From Rhizobium sp. RCAM05350 (GTDB lineage Bacteria > Pseudomonadota > Alphaproteobacteria > Rhizobiales > Rhizobiaceae): a stretch of 64,000 bases of DNA. A program made the translations under genes and the position numbers. The notes under the pieces were generated by a model. That model was not told where the DNA came from and made no database searches. It saw only the letters and a program-made list of their open reading frames with translations. Below, piece after piece: positions 41,798 to 51,634 of this stretch. Location of the stretch: contig CP087974.1 of assembly GCA_024426085.1 (NCBI GenBank), positions 2,480,001 through 2,544,000 on the forward strand, given 5' to 3'. Position 1 is the first letter of the stretch. The number at the start of each line of letters is the position of its first letter.

Positions 41798-42103
41798 CTA
41801 TCGCTGCCAGCGCACATCCGTCTCTTCATAATGCCGCATCTCCGCAATCTCGCCGACGAACGGTTTGATGGCTGCGAAAAACGGCGGGAAGTTCGGTCCC
41901 TTGCGAAAGCCCTGCATATGCGCCTCGAGCGAGGTCCAGTGAATGCGCAGGATCAGGTTGCGCGGTTCCTCGACACAATGGGCGAGATCGAAAGCAAGAC
42001 ATTCCGGCGCCGCGCGCAGATGCTCCGCCGCCTGCCCATAGGCTATGACAAGCTCCTGCGCGGAATGGGTCTTCATTTCGTAACGGATATATTCGACGAT
42101 CAT
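41798..42103 (-). CDS. Antibiotic biosynthesis monooxygenase (ABM) domain protein
   Basis: A 101-residue ferredoxin-like dimeric protein. It begins MIVEYIRYEMKTHSAQELVI and has HLRAAPECLAFDLAHCVEEP and RIHWTSLEAHMQGFRKGP, the usual ABM pattern with the W-x-S-x(4)-H stretch. ABM proteins oxidise quinols or related small molecules without cofactors, or bind haem. It is divergent from an HxlR-type regulator with paired TACC/GGTA half-sites between, so it is the probable target of that regulator. The frame is intact. Confidence 0.8.
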   Translation of the reverse strand: MIVEYIRYEMKTHSAQELVIAYGQAAEHLRAAPECLAFDLAHCVEEPRNLILRIHWTSLEAHMQGFRKGPNFPPFFAAIKPFVGEIAEMRHYEETDVRWQR

Positions 42104-42164
42104 ACGGCTCTCCTCCAGGGTTGCGCCGAAGTTTTGACGAGGAAATTCAAACCCCGCAAGGACT

Positions 42165-42211
42165 TACCTTGAGGTAGGTGATCTTGAGATGCACGTACCT
42201 GTCGATGGGTA
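42165..42211. promoter_or_regulatory. Candidate HxlR operator region
   Basis: TACCT-TG-AGGTA at 42165-42176 and TACCT-N6-GGGTA at 42196-42211 are two inverted TACC/GGTA sites in the 112-base gap between the divergent ABM and HxlR genes. Regulators of this family bind TAC-x-GTA palindromes near their own promoters. Confidence 0.5.
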
Positions 42212-42215
42212 GGCA

Positions 42216-42588
42216 ATGGAATTCACTGAGGTATCGACGACAATGGACAAGATGCACGACTGCCCGGTGCTGGCGACGATCAAGGCGATGGGCGGCAAAT
42301 GGAAGCCGCGTATTCTCTGGCGCCTGCGCGAAGGCCCGGCCACCTTCGGCGACCTGCGCCGGATCGTCGGCGTCTCGGAAAAGGTTCTGCACGAAAACCT
42401 GCGCGCTGCAAAGCGATGGCCTGATCTCGCGCACGCCGTCAAAGGTAGGTGAAGTGGTGTATGTCGAATATCGCTATACCGAATATGGATTGTCGCTGGT
42501 GCCGGTACTGGATGCGATGGGGGAATGGGGCTTGGTGCATGGAGCGAATGCCGATCGACAGACCTCCCCGAGTGCCCAAACAGGCTGA
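42216..42588 (+). CDS. HxlR-family transcriptional regulator (one indel)
   Basis: A winged-helix regulator of about 124 residues. DCPVLATIKAMGGKWKPRIL with the near-N-terminal Cys (often the redox/electrophile sensor), GPATFGDLRRIVGVSEKVLH and, in the next frame, DGLISRTPSKVGEVVYVEYR then YGLSLVPVLDAMGEWG are standard. About two bases are missing in the GCGCGC run near 42405. The ATG at 42216 is possible; the ATG at 42243 is an alternative. Members such as YodB and HxlR sense quinones, aldehydes or formaldehyde, which fits its neighbours. Confidence 0.85.
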
Positions 42589-42804
42589 ATTGATTACCCA
42601 TTTGTGCGCTATGATAGCTCTCTTCTTTTTCAGCACTTTCCCACAACGACTGCCAGACATCTCCGTCGCAAGCCGGTTCTAAAGTTCGCTTGCGGACGTT
42701 CGGCGTCATGAACAGAACCGTTCTGCCAAGAATTCACCCTACATTGAGGCAAACCCGCGTCGAGAGGAGTCGGCCGGGTCTGTATTTCTAGCGGAGGAGA
42801 TAAA

Positions 42805-43994
42805 ATGAGCAGGAACAGAGGCGTAGTCTATCTGAAGCCGGGCAAGGTCGAGGTCCGGGACATCGACGATGCGAAGCTGGAAGCCCCGGACGGGCGGCGC
42901 ATCGAGCATGGCGTCATTCTGAAGGTGATTTCTACGAATATCTGCGGCTCCGACCAGCATATGGTGCGCGGCCGCACCACCGCCCTGCCCGGCCTGGTGC
43001 TCGGTCACGAAATCACCGGCGAAGTCATCGAGAAGGGTGTCGACGTCGAGATGCTCGAGATCGGCGATATTGTCTCCGTGCCGTTTAACGTCGCCTGCGG
43101 CCGTTGCCGCTGCTGCAAATCGCAGGACACCGGCGTTTGCCTCACCGTCAACCCGGCGCGCGCCGGTGGCGCCTATGGCTATGTGGACATGGGCGGCTGG
43201 ATCGGCGGGCAGGCGAAATATGTCACCGTGCCCTATGCCGATTTCAATCTCCTGAAATTCCCGGACCGCGACAAGGCCATGGCGAAAATCCGGGATCCGA
43301 CAATGCTATCGGATATTCTGCCGACCGGCTTTCACGGCGCGGTCAAGGCCGGCGTCGGCGTCGGCTCCGTCGTCTATGTTGCGGGGGCTGGCCCTGTGGG
43401 TCTTGCCGCAGCCGCCTCGGCGCGCATCCTTGGTGCCGCCGTCGTCATGATCGGCGATTTCAACAAGGAGCGTCTCGCCCACGCCAAAAGGTCGGCTTCG
43501 AGCCGATCGACCTCTCGGCCAGCGACCGGCTGGGCGACATGATCGCCCAAGTTACCGGCAGTGACGAAGTGGATAGTGCTATCGACGCCGTCGGCTTCGA
43601 GGCCCGCGGCCATTCGGGTGGTGAACAGCCTGCAGTCGTTCTTAACCAGATGATGGAAATCACCCGCGCGGCCGGCTCTGTCGGCATTCCCGGTCTTTAT
43701 GTCACCGAAGACCCGGGCGCCGTCGACAGCGCCGCAAAGAAAGGCAGCCTGTCCATGCGCTTCGGCCTTGGCTGGGCAAAGGCGCTTTCCTTCCACACCG
43801 GCCAGACCCCGGTTCTGAAGTACAACCGCCAGCTCATGCAGGCGATCCTCCACGATCGGTTGAACATTGCCGAAATCGTCAACGCGAAGATCATCTCGCT
43901 GGAAGATGCGGCCCAGGGCTACGAGAGCTTCGATCAGGGCGTGGCGCAGAAGTTCGTTCTCGATCCGCATGGCGATCTCGCCAAGGTCGCTTGA
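42805..43994 (+). CDS. fdhA: Glutathione-independent formaldehyde dehydrogenase (one indel)
   Basis: A zinc-dependent medium-chain dehydrogenase of about 396 residues that oxidises formaldehyde with tightly bound NAD in Pseudomonas. It shows NICGSDQHMVRGRT with the catalytic-zinc Cys, GLVLGHEITGEVIEKG, structural-zinc Cys in ACGRCRCCKSQDTGVC, VYVAGAGPVGLAAAASARIL and KALSFHTGQTPVLKYN. An A is missing near 43487 (HAKKVGFEPI). GGAGGAG precedes the ATG at 42805. A 216-bp gap without genes separates it from the regulator, so separate promoters are likely. Confidence 0.9.
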
Positions 43995-44072
43995 AACGAC
44001 CCGACAAAGAGCGTCCGGTGTTTCCGGGCGCCCTTCACAGTTCGGAAATCCCGGCTTCCTCGGTGGCCGGCA

Positions 44073-44372
44073 TCAGAAGCCTTGGAATAGAAAGCCCGTT
44101 GCGGCGGTAATGGCGTCCGCTTGACTGGTAAGGTCGGCCACCGGCTCTCCGATTTCAGAAACAGGAAGCGCCGCCATACGTTGCGTCGCCATGACGTAGA
44201 GCTCCCCGTTAATCAGAAACCGGGGATTGAGCCGGGAAATCGACCAGGACATGTCCCCCACCCGATAGAGAGGAACCATCACTCTGGAGGGTAAGTCGTC
44301 CAGCATATTTGTTTGAAGATCAATGGCCAGAATGGGTTCTGACTTCAGCCGGTAGACTTTGAATCTGGCCAT
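44073..44372 (-). CDS. ccdB: CcdB-family toxin
   Basis: A 99-residue toxin of the CcdB fold, which poisons DNA gyrase in the F-plasmid archetype. It starts MARFKVYRLKSEPILAIDLQ and has TNMLDDLPSRVMVPLYRVGD, GELYVMATQRMAALPVSEIG and a short C terminus LFQGF lacking the final WGI of the F-plasmid toxin. The frame is intact. Its ATG shares one base with the stop of the antitoxin gene, giving tight coupling. The pair is directly downstream of lepA. Confidence 0.85.
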   Translation of the reverse strand: MARFKVYRLKSEPILAIDLQTNMLDDLPSRVMVPLYRVGDMSWSISRLNPRFLINGELYVMATQRMAALPVSEIGEPVADLTSQADAITAATGFLFQGF

Positions 44373-44601
44373 CAGAATTGGCGGTATTTCGCCAACGGCA
44401 AACCGTGCTTCTCGACATATTCATTCTCCAGCCTGATCGCCTCGGCATTTTCCAGCCGCCAGAGACGTTCCTGTTCTGCCTTGACGGCACGTCCGATACC
44501 ATCTTCCGCTGCGCGCGAAAGATTGATCTTCAAGTCAGCGCCTGCGAGACGAGGTTGCTATCGAGGGACAGATTGGCGGATTTGCGAGACGGCTGAGACA
44601 T
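44372..44601 (-). CDS. ccdA: CcdA-family antitoxin (one indel)
   Basis: A small antitoxin of about 76 residues. The C-terminal toxin-binding region ENEYVEKHGLPLAKYRQF matches the CcdA signature, preceded by QERLWRLENAEAIRL. The N-terminal DNA-binding part is SQPSRKSANLSLDSNLVSQA. The frame breaks at about 44532 (a TGA appears in ACTTGAAG) where one base is missing before LKINLSRAAEDGIGRAV. If the loss were real the toxin would be unguarded, so an error is more likely. GAGAGGATC precedes the ATG at 44601. Confidence 0.75.
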
Positions 44602-44659
44602 GATCCTCTCCATCGGACATGCGCCTAATATATGCGCATGTCCGATGGAAGAAAAGACC

Positions 44660-46487
44660 TCACTCGTCGCTCATCTTCAGCGCTGCGATGAACGCTTCCT
44701 GCGGAATGTCCACCTTGCCGAACTGGCGCATGCGCTTCTTGCCGGCCTTCTGCTTGTCGAGCAGCTTGCGCTTGCGCGAAGCGTCGCCGCCGTAGCATTT
44801 TGCCGTCACGTCCTTGCGCAGCGCCGAAATCGTTTCGCGTGCGATCACGTTGCCGCCGATGGCGGCCTGGATCAGGATCTTGAACATGTGCTTGGGGATC
44901 AGGTCCTTCAGCTTTTCGCACATGTCGCGGCCACGCCGTTCGGCAGCCATGCGGTGAACCATCATCGACAGAGCATCGACGGGCTCGCCATTGACCAGCA
45001 CCGACAGCTTGACCAGATGGCCCTCGCGGTGGTCGGTCAGATGATAGTCGAACGAGGCGTAACCCTTCGAGATCGACTTCAGCCGGTCGTAGAAATCGAA
45101 CACGACTTCGTTGAGCGGCAGGTCGTAGGTCAGCATGGCGCGCTTGCCCACATAGGTGAGCTCGATCTGCAGGCCGCGCCGGTCCTGGCACAGCTTCAGG
45201 ATACCGCCGAGATAGTCGTCAGGCGTCAGGATCGTCGCACGGATCCACGGCTCGTGGATTTCGGCAACCTTGACCACATCCGGCATATCGGCCGGATTGT
45301 GCAACTCGCGTTCGGTGCCGTCGGTCATGAACAGCTTGTAGACGACGGACGGAGCAGTCGCGATCAGGTCGAGATCGAACTCCCGCTCGAGACGTTCCTG
45401 AATGATTTCGAGATGCAGCAGACCGAGGAAGCCGCAGCGGAAACCGAAGCCCAGCGCTGCAGACGATTCCATTTCGAAAGAGAAAGAGGCGTCGTTGAGG
45501 CGCAGTTTGCCCATGGCGGAGCGCAAATCCTCGAAATCGGCAGCATCGACCGGGAAAAGGCCGCAGAAGACAACCGGCTGGGCCGGCTTGAAGCCGGGCA
45601 GCATCTTGGCCGTCTGGCGCTTGTCCTCGGTGATGGTATCACCGACGCGGGTGTCGGCCACTTCCTTGATCGAGGCGGTGATGAAGCCGATCTCGCCGGG
45701 GCCGAGCGCCTCGACATTGACCATCTTCGGCGTAATGACGCCGACGCGCTCCACCTGATACTTGGCGTCCGCACCCATCATCCGCACCGTCATGCCGCGC
45801 TTCAGCGTGCCGTCAAGCACGCGCACGAGAACGATGACGCCGAGATAGGCGTCGTACCAGCTATCGACCAAAAGCGCCTTCAGCGGGCCGTTTTCACCTT
45901 CTTCGCTCTTCGGCGCGGGCAGCTGATGCACGATCGCTTCCAGCACCTCGGGAATGCCGAGACCGGTCTTGGCCGAGATCAGCACCGCCTGCGATGCGTC
46001 GATGCCGATGACTTCCTCGATCTGCTCGCGGATACGGTCGGGTTCGGCGGCCGGCAGGTCGATCTTGTTGAGAACGGTGACGATCTCGTGGTTGTTGTCG
46101 ATCGCCTGATAGACGTTGGCGAGCGTCTGGGCTTCGACGCCCTGCGACGCATCCACCACCAGCAGCGAGCCTTCGCAGGCCGACAGCGAGCGCGAGACTT
46201 CGTAGGCGAAGTCGACATGGCCGGGGGGTGTCGATCAGGTTGAGGACATAGGTCTCGCCATTGTTGGCGACATAATGCAGGCGCACGGTCTGCGCCTTGA
46301 TGGTGATGCCGCGTTCCTTCTCGATATCCATCGAGTCGAGAACCTGTTCCGACATTTCGCGTGCAGCAAGGCCGCCGGTCGACTGGATCAACCGGTCAGC
46401 CAGCGTCGACTTGCCATGGTCGATATGGGCGACGATCGAAAAATTGCGGATGTGCGACAGGGGCGTCTTTGAAGGTGTTGTGCTCAT
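44660..46487 (-). CDS. lepA: Elongation factor 4 (one indel)
   Basis: A ribosome-bound translational GTPase of about 608 residues. [17 protein letters not shown] holds G1, [13 protein letters not shown] switch II, NLIDTPGHVDF G3 (after removing one C from the run near 46226), and [16 protein letters not shown]4. The LepA-specific C-terminal domain is present, ending [20 protein letters not shown]. The ATG at 46487 is chosen because it precedes the conserved [15 protein letters not shown]. The CcdAB genes follow in the same direction. Confidence 0.95.
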
Positions 46488-46620
46488 GCGCCCGCATACA
46501 ATGGAACCTCCGAAACTGCAAAGAATTTTACCGATTACGGCCGATGAAATGCAATGAACGCCGCCTTTTGCCGCAAGTTGCTGCAAAAGGCGAAGCGAGC
46601 GATCGCCCCAATGCCGGTTC

Positions 46621-48134
46621 TCAGAAGATCAGGAAATCGTCAGCCGTGAGTTTAAGGCGGCTGTCGAGCTGCGCAATCTGGAGCGCAGCGGCCTTGCCTG
46701 TTCCATCGGCATCGTAAAAAGATCGCCGGTCCGGCTGTTGTAGATGATCCGGTCGCCGGCATCCGCCGCCTTTGTGCCGACGGTGAAGGCCAGGACTTTC
46801 AACGGGCCGGCCGACAGCTTCGAAAAGATATCGTGGTCCAGCAGAAACCGGTCATCGGCCGTGCTGAAATCAACCACCACATCGATGTTGCCAGCGGCAA
46901 GCTTAGTGTCGAAGATGAAGTGGTCCTTGCCGCTGCCGACGGTGAGGATGTCCTTTCCGACTCCGCCATAGAGTTTGTCGTTGCCGGCGCCACCCGAAAG
47001 CTTGTCGTTGCCAAGCTCACCCCAGAGCCTGTCGTTTCCGCTGCCACCCGACAGGGTGTCATTGCCCTCACGCCCGGTCAATTTATCGTCGCCGCCCAGA
47101 CCATCGATCGTGTCGGCAAGCTTCGAGCCACGCAGGGTATCCGCCTGGGCGGTCGGCCGGATATAGGCGGGATCGCCGTCATAGGTGCCGGTCAGCCTGT
47201 CGAGATCGCGCTCGGGTGCCGCAAACGGAATGAACCCATCTGCCAAGACCATTTTGTTGAACGCGGCGATGCGCCCGCTGCCATTGATGTAATCCACCAC
47301 GAAGACCGGTATGCCCTTGTCGACGAAGTCGCGCTTCAGGATGGCGATCGTCTCTTTATCCGGCCTTAGCGGATTGTTCTCGTCCTTGTCACCGCGATAA
47401 TAGAGATCTTCCACCGCGATGCCGCCGATGACATCGAGATAGGCCTTTTTGCGCGCCGTATCGCTGCCGAGGTCATTGAGAATCCAGGCGCCGTTCTGGG
47501 GAATCACGAAAAAGTCGGGATTGGTTTCACGGGCATGTTCCGTCAGGGCAACCACGAAATCGACCATGCGCTGTGCGGCCTGTTTTTGATTGACGGGATC
47601 ATCGGACTGACGATCGGCCTTTGACACTTCGGCACCCCAGAAATAGTAGGCGTCGATAATATCGAGATAAGCCGCATCGAAGCCGGCTTTGACGATGGCA
47701 TCGAGATCGCCGGTCTTCCTGTCGTTGAACATGGTGTTCTGCCAGTCCGCATCCCAAAACCGAACTTTACGTGATTCCGGCCAAGCGGGATTGACAGGTC
47801 CGAGCCAATCCGGCGCCTCGCCGGTCAGTGCGCCGGTGGCCTTGCCGTTGACGGTCCAGTCCTTGTCCCAGTAGTCGTGGAAATCAGACGCCTCGCCGAT
47901 GGAGATATAGGAGACAACCACGGACCGTCCGCCCATGCCGTCCTTCATGCGCGCCACTTCGTCTGCGGTGAAGCGCCCGCTATTCGTGCCGTCGCGCGAG
48001 GAATCGATGACAAGCAGATCATGGGTGGCGGAGATCAGCAGGTTGACGTTCTGCGGATCGCCATTCAGCCCCTGCAGCTGATAGCCCCAGTTGTCGACGG
48101 CAACGGTGCCGGTGGAGGTCTTGAACTTGAGCAT
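46621..48134 (-). CDS. GH114-type glycosidase fused to RTX repeats (one indel)
   Basis: A protein of about 504 residues. The N-terminal 300 residues match the endo-alpha-1,4-polygalactosaminidase/TM1410 group (GH114): [78 protein letters not shown] and [15 protein letters not shown] run of calcium-binding nonapeptides (GGxGNDxLxG) follows at about 350-405, then a haemolysin-type tail ending LTADDFLIF. There is no signal peptide at [11 protein letters not shown], which fits type I secretion. A T is missing near 46713. The predicted target is a galactosamine-containing polysaccharide; this is family inference. No secretion genes lie in the window. Confidence 0.85.
46950..47098 (-). repeat. RTX calcium-binding nonapeptide repeats
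   Basis: Five to six tandem units of GGxGxDxLx in the glycosidase gene, for example [20 protein letters not shown] and [17 protein letters not shown]. These form a calcium-bound beta-roll and are typical of type I secreted proteins. Confidence 0.85.
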
Positions 48135-48249
48135 GATCCGGTCCCGGTTTTCTATTCCAACGGAATGAATAGGTGATTTTCGGCGGAACAGGATAGCCGG
48201 AACATGCAAACAGCATCAACGAAACCTTCACATCCCGCTACCGGTCTTC

Positions 48250-49499
48250 TCACCCTCGACCATCGCGCCCTGCATTCGGCATCTGCGCGCTCACCATCTC
48301 GAAATTCTCCCGCAGGTGCGGCGGCACGGGCTCACGGAATTTCAGCCGCACTGCGACGAAAGCGGCGTAGGCAATCGTGGTCCCCATAGCGGCGTAGATG
48401 AAGGTTTTAGGGCCGAACACCGGAGTCAGCAGCGTGATCGACAGCGGAATGATCGTGGCGGCGATCGACCAGCACATCAGAAGGGTCGAGGCGAGCGGTA
48501 CGAAATCGGCGGGCGCGGTGCGGTCATTGGCGTGTGCATTGGCGATCGAGTAGACGGTTTCAACCGCACCGGCGAAGACTGCAAAGACCAGCATCAGCAG
48601 GATGAGATTGGCGAAGGAAACGGCGAGCGAGACGACGGCGGCAACCGAGATCAGCGCGCAGACGAGAATCATGACGATACGCCGATCGATCCGGTCGGAC
48701 AGCACACCCATTGGATACTGGATGAAGATCAGGCCGAACTGCATGACCAGCATCAACAGCGCGACATCGCCCTGGCTGACCGAATTGGCGGCGGCATAGA
48801 TCGGCGTGAACCCCTGTACGGCCATGGAAAGACCGCCGGAGGCAAGCACCCTGACAAAAGCAACCGGCGAATTGCGCCAGACCATCGGCACATCGACGCT
48901 GACCTTGGCCGGCGGCGGCGGATTGGGCAGACGTGTCAGGCCGATTGGCAGGATGGCCATGGTGGTGAAAAGATGGTCAGCAGCGGCGCCAGGTTGCCTT
49001 CGGCCGGAATCTGCCCGAACAGCCAGGCGCCCACGCCGATAGCGATGACATAGGTCATGTAAAACACCGACATCGCCTTGCCGCGCCAGCTGTTGGCGCT
49101 CGCATGGTTGAGCCAGCTTAGCGAGATGATGAAATTGATGTTGCCGGCGGCGCCATAAAGCCCGCGCGCAAACACCCAGAGCAGCGGATTGAACCCGAGC
49201 GCAATCAGAAACGCCGAGAGCAGCACCAGTGCCATCGAGCAGGAGAACGCCCGCGCATGGCCGACCCGGCGGATCATCGGGCCGGCGACGACGCAGCCCG
49301 CAAGCCCGCCGAAGGCAAGCGCTGTCACCGCGGCACCGGCAACCCAGGGCGGGCTGTCACCGGCGGCCAGAAGGAACGGCACATAGGCGAACATCATGCC
49401 ATTGCCGATGCCGACACACGCCATGGAGAGAACGATACTGGCAATCGACAGCACGGATGCGCGTGGCTGTTCGGACCGGATTTCTTCTATCGCCGCCAT
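48250..49499 (-). CDS. Major facilitator superfamily transporter (one indel)
   Basis: A 12-helix transporter of about 416 residues, of the YcaD-like kind. Visible features are LSIASIVLSMACVGIGNGMM at helix 1, the loop GPMIRRVGHARAF, FARGLYGAAGNINFIISLSW, a mid-protein loop with PNPPPPAKVSVDVP, and the second-half motif QYPMGVLSDRIDRRIVM. A T is missing near 48966 (TIFFTTMAILPIG). It is divergent from an XRE-cupin regulator and a GNAT gene, 219 bp away. The substrate is unknown; an exporter under the neighbouring regulator is plausible. Confidence 0.85.
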
Positions 49500-49718
49500 T
49501 CACCCTCCCAAGCCTACGGCACCGGCCAGGTCGGCACTTGCGCAAGCACTCCCTAAGATATTGATCGCAAGGCGATTTCCTCACCGAATCCCTGCGAAAT
49601 GCTACACTATCCGCACCGACCATATTTGATTGTCGCCAAAACGGCATGCGCTGACTTTATTTCAAGAAATCATCAATTTCCGTTTGACTCCACCATAAGA
49701 ACAAATAATTCTCTTATA

Positions 49719-50292
49719 ATGGAAAATTCAAACGGTTTCGAAACGCATACTGCCGAGCGGTTGAAGGCTCTGAGAGTGGAGCAGTCGATGACACTTGACG
49801 ATCTCGCCACCCGCGCCGGCGTCAGCCGGGCGATGATCTCCCGCATCGAGCGCGGCGAGGCCAGCCCCACCGCCCAGCTTCTCGCCCGGCTCTGCAGCGC
49901 ACTGGGCACGACATTGTCGCGGTTTTCGCCGATGGCGAAACCGCCGGCGATCCGCTCTCGCGCAAAAGGACCAGCGCATCTGGCGCGATCCGGAGACCGG
50001 CTATCTGCGCCGTTCCGTTTCGCCGGATGGAACCGGATCGCCCGTCGATATCGTCGAAGTCGAGTTTCCGCCGGGTGCGCGTGTCGTGTTCGAACAACAG
50101 CAGTTCGACGCCGGGCTCACGCAACATCTGTGGTTGTTCGAAGGCAAGCTGACCATGACGGCGGGCGAGGAGACGCATGTGCTCGAGGCTGGCGACTGCC
50201 TGTTCATGCGGCTTGCCGAAGCCCACATCTTTCATAATCCGCATGGCGCGCCTGCACGCTACGCCATCATTCTCAACCGCAGCAAAGTCTGA
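49719..50292 (+). CDS. XRE-family regulator with C-terminal cupin (two indels)
   Basis: A regulator of about 191 residues. The helix-turn-helix is ERLKALRVEQSMTLDDLATR followed by AGVSRAMISRIERGEASPTA. The C-terminal cupin (FPPGARVVFEQQQFDAGLTQ, LTMTAGEETHVLEAGDCLFM, HIFHNPHG) would bind a small ligand. Bases are missing at a T-run near 49925 and an A-run near 49965, joining FFADGETAGDPLSRK and KDQRIWRDPETGYL. It lies five bases before the GNAT gene, forming an operon, and is divergent from the MFS gene. No ribosome site is evident at 49719. Confidence 0.83.
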
Positions 50293-50297
50293 TCCCG

Positions 50298-50828
50298 ATG
50301 TCCCAAGTCACCATCCGCACGCTCACCCCTACCGAAACCACCGCCGCCCTGCCAGCACTCGCCGAGGTCTTGTCCGACTGCGTCGAGGGCGGCGCGTCCG
50401 TCGGTTTCATGTCTCCCTACACGCCGCAGGATGCGATGCCGTATTGGCAGGGCGTTGCGCACGCCGTCGCCGAGGGCAGCACGGTGCTGATCGCGGCCGA
50501 GAAAGATGCCGAGATCCTTGGCACGGTTCAGCTCGGCATCGGCATGATGCCGAACCAGCCGCATCGCGCCGACCTGAAGAAGCTGCTGGTTCACCGCAAG
50601 GCCCGTGGTCTTGGGCTTTCGCGCCTGCTGATGGACGCCGCAGAATGCGAGGCAGGCAAGCATGGAAGGCATATCCTCGTGCTCGACACGGCAACCGGTA
50701 GCCCGGCGGAGAGCATCTATGAGAAATTCGGCTGGCAGCGCGTCGGCGTCATTCCGCAATACGCCCTGATGCCGGACGGCAGCTACTGCGGCTCAACGTT
50801 CTTCTACAAATCTCTAGCTGCGGATTGA
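50298..50828 (+). CDS. GNAT-family N-acetyltransferase
   Basis: A 176-residue acetyltransferase. The acetyl-CoA loop is LLVHRKARGLGLSRLLMDAA (R/Q-x-x-G-x-G/A pattern), with VLIAAEKDAEILGTVQLGIG before it and HILVLDTATGSPAESIYEKF and QYALMPDGSYCGSTFFYKSL after it. The substrate is unknown; small amines or antibiotics are typical for the family. The start ATG at 50298 is five bases after the XRE-cupin stop, so the two are cotranscribed. The frame is intact. Confidence 0.85.
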   Translation: MSQVTIRTLTPTETTAALPALAEVLSDCVEGGASVGFMSPYTPQDAMPYWQGVAHAVAEGSTVLIAAEKDAEILGTVQLGIGMMPNQPHRADLKKLLVHRKARGLGLSRLLMDAAECEAGKHGRHILVLDTATGSPAESIYEKFGWQRVGVIPQYALMPDGSYCGSTFFYKSLAAD

Positions 50829-50986
50829 CGTGCGGCATACACGCGGATTCCACCTATCCTTGTCACCAAAAATGGCCGTATCGTCCGGAAAAAACAGCGC
50901 ATTCGGGCTGTCCAACCCATTCCGTGCCTCTAATCTTCGTGTTAGCTGATTTTCAGCCGCAAGGCCGATATTCTTAAGGGGAACCC

Positions 50987-51364
50987 ATGAAAACCATTCT
51001 TCAGCGCACGGGCCTTACCGTGCTTTCCATCGCCATGCTTTTTGGCGGCACATCCGTGGCTTCGGCCGCCGACGTAACCTTCCAGATGAAGAACAGCCAT
51101 CCAAACGCCGTCGAAGTCGAGCTTTACAGCCAGGACCGCGACCATATCTGGCCGGGCAATAACCAAGTTTACCTGCTGGACGATGGCGAAACCAAGCAAA
51201 TCCCGCTGTCCTGCGACGAGGGCGAGAAGATCTGCTACGGCGCCTGGATTTCCGGCGACAAGGCAACCTATTGGGGCACCGGCCCGGACAATGCCGAGAC
51301 CTGCACCGATTGCTGCTACACCTGCGAGGGCGGCAGCACGGAAGAGATCGACCTGACCGAATAG
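50987..51364 (+). CDS. Small secreted cysteine-rich protein
   Basis: A 125-residue protein with a signal peptide ending near SVASAAD. The mature part of about 97 residues is acidic and has six Cys: PLSCDEGEKICYGAWISG and AETCTDCCYTCEGG, enough for three disulfides. The strand-like start VTFQMKNSHPNAVEVELYSQ suggests a beta-sandwich resembling secreted spore-coat/thaumatin-like pieces, but I do not recognise a family. The ATG at 50987 follows AAGGGGAA. The frame is intact. It stands alone, without operon partners. Confidence 0.75.
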   Translation: MKTILQRTGLTVLSIAMLFGGTSVASAADVTFQMKNSHPNAVEVELYSQDRDHIWPGNNQVYLLDDGETKQIPLSCDEGEKICYGAWISGDKATYWGTGPDNAETCTDCCYTCEGGSTEEIDLTE

Positions 51365-51634
51365 TCCGTCATTCGGCAAGCGGGCGCTCCGCTGTCTAAG
51401 CGCCCGCTTGCCTCAAGGCTCTCAACGCGGCTCTCCGTTCTGCCGGCAATATCGCGATCGCGAACCGCCGGAACGGCAGCTTTCCCCGCTGCCCGGCTCG
51501 CAACGCAGGTCAGCAAGGCACCACTGATCGTGGGCCGGAAACGGAAAGTTTATTTCCCAAAGGTCCAGCTCTTCATCTTCCTGCCGCAATCGGTAGTATG
51601 AAGCAGAGTAGACCTATTGGGGACCCGTGATTCC

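Noticed and set aside
44372..44601. ccdA as a genuine broken antitoxin
   Set aside because: The single missing base fits the window-wide error pattern and the downstream toxin gene is intact.
49684..49720. TTGACT and TATAAT before the XRE-cupin gene as a sigma-70 promoter
   Set aside because: The spacer would be 25 bases and the TATAAT overlaps the only suitable ATG, so the match is probably chance.
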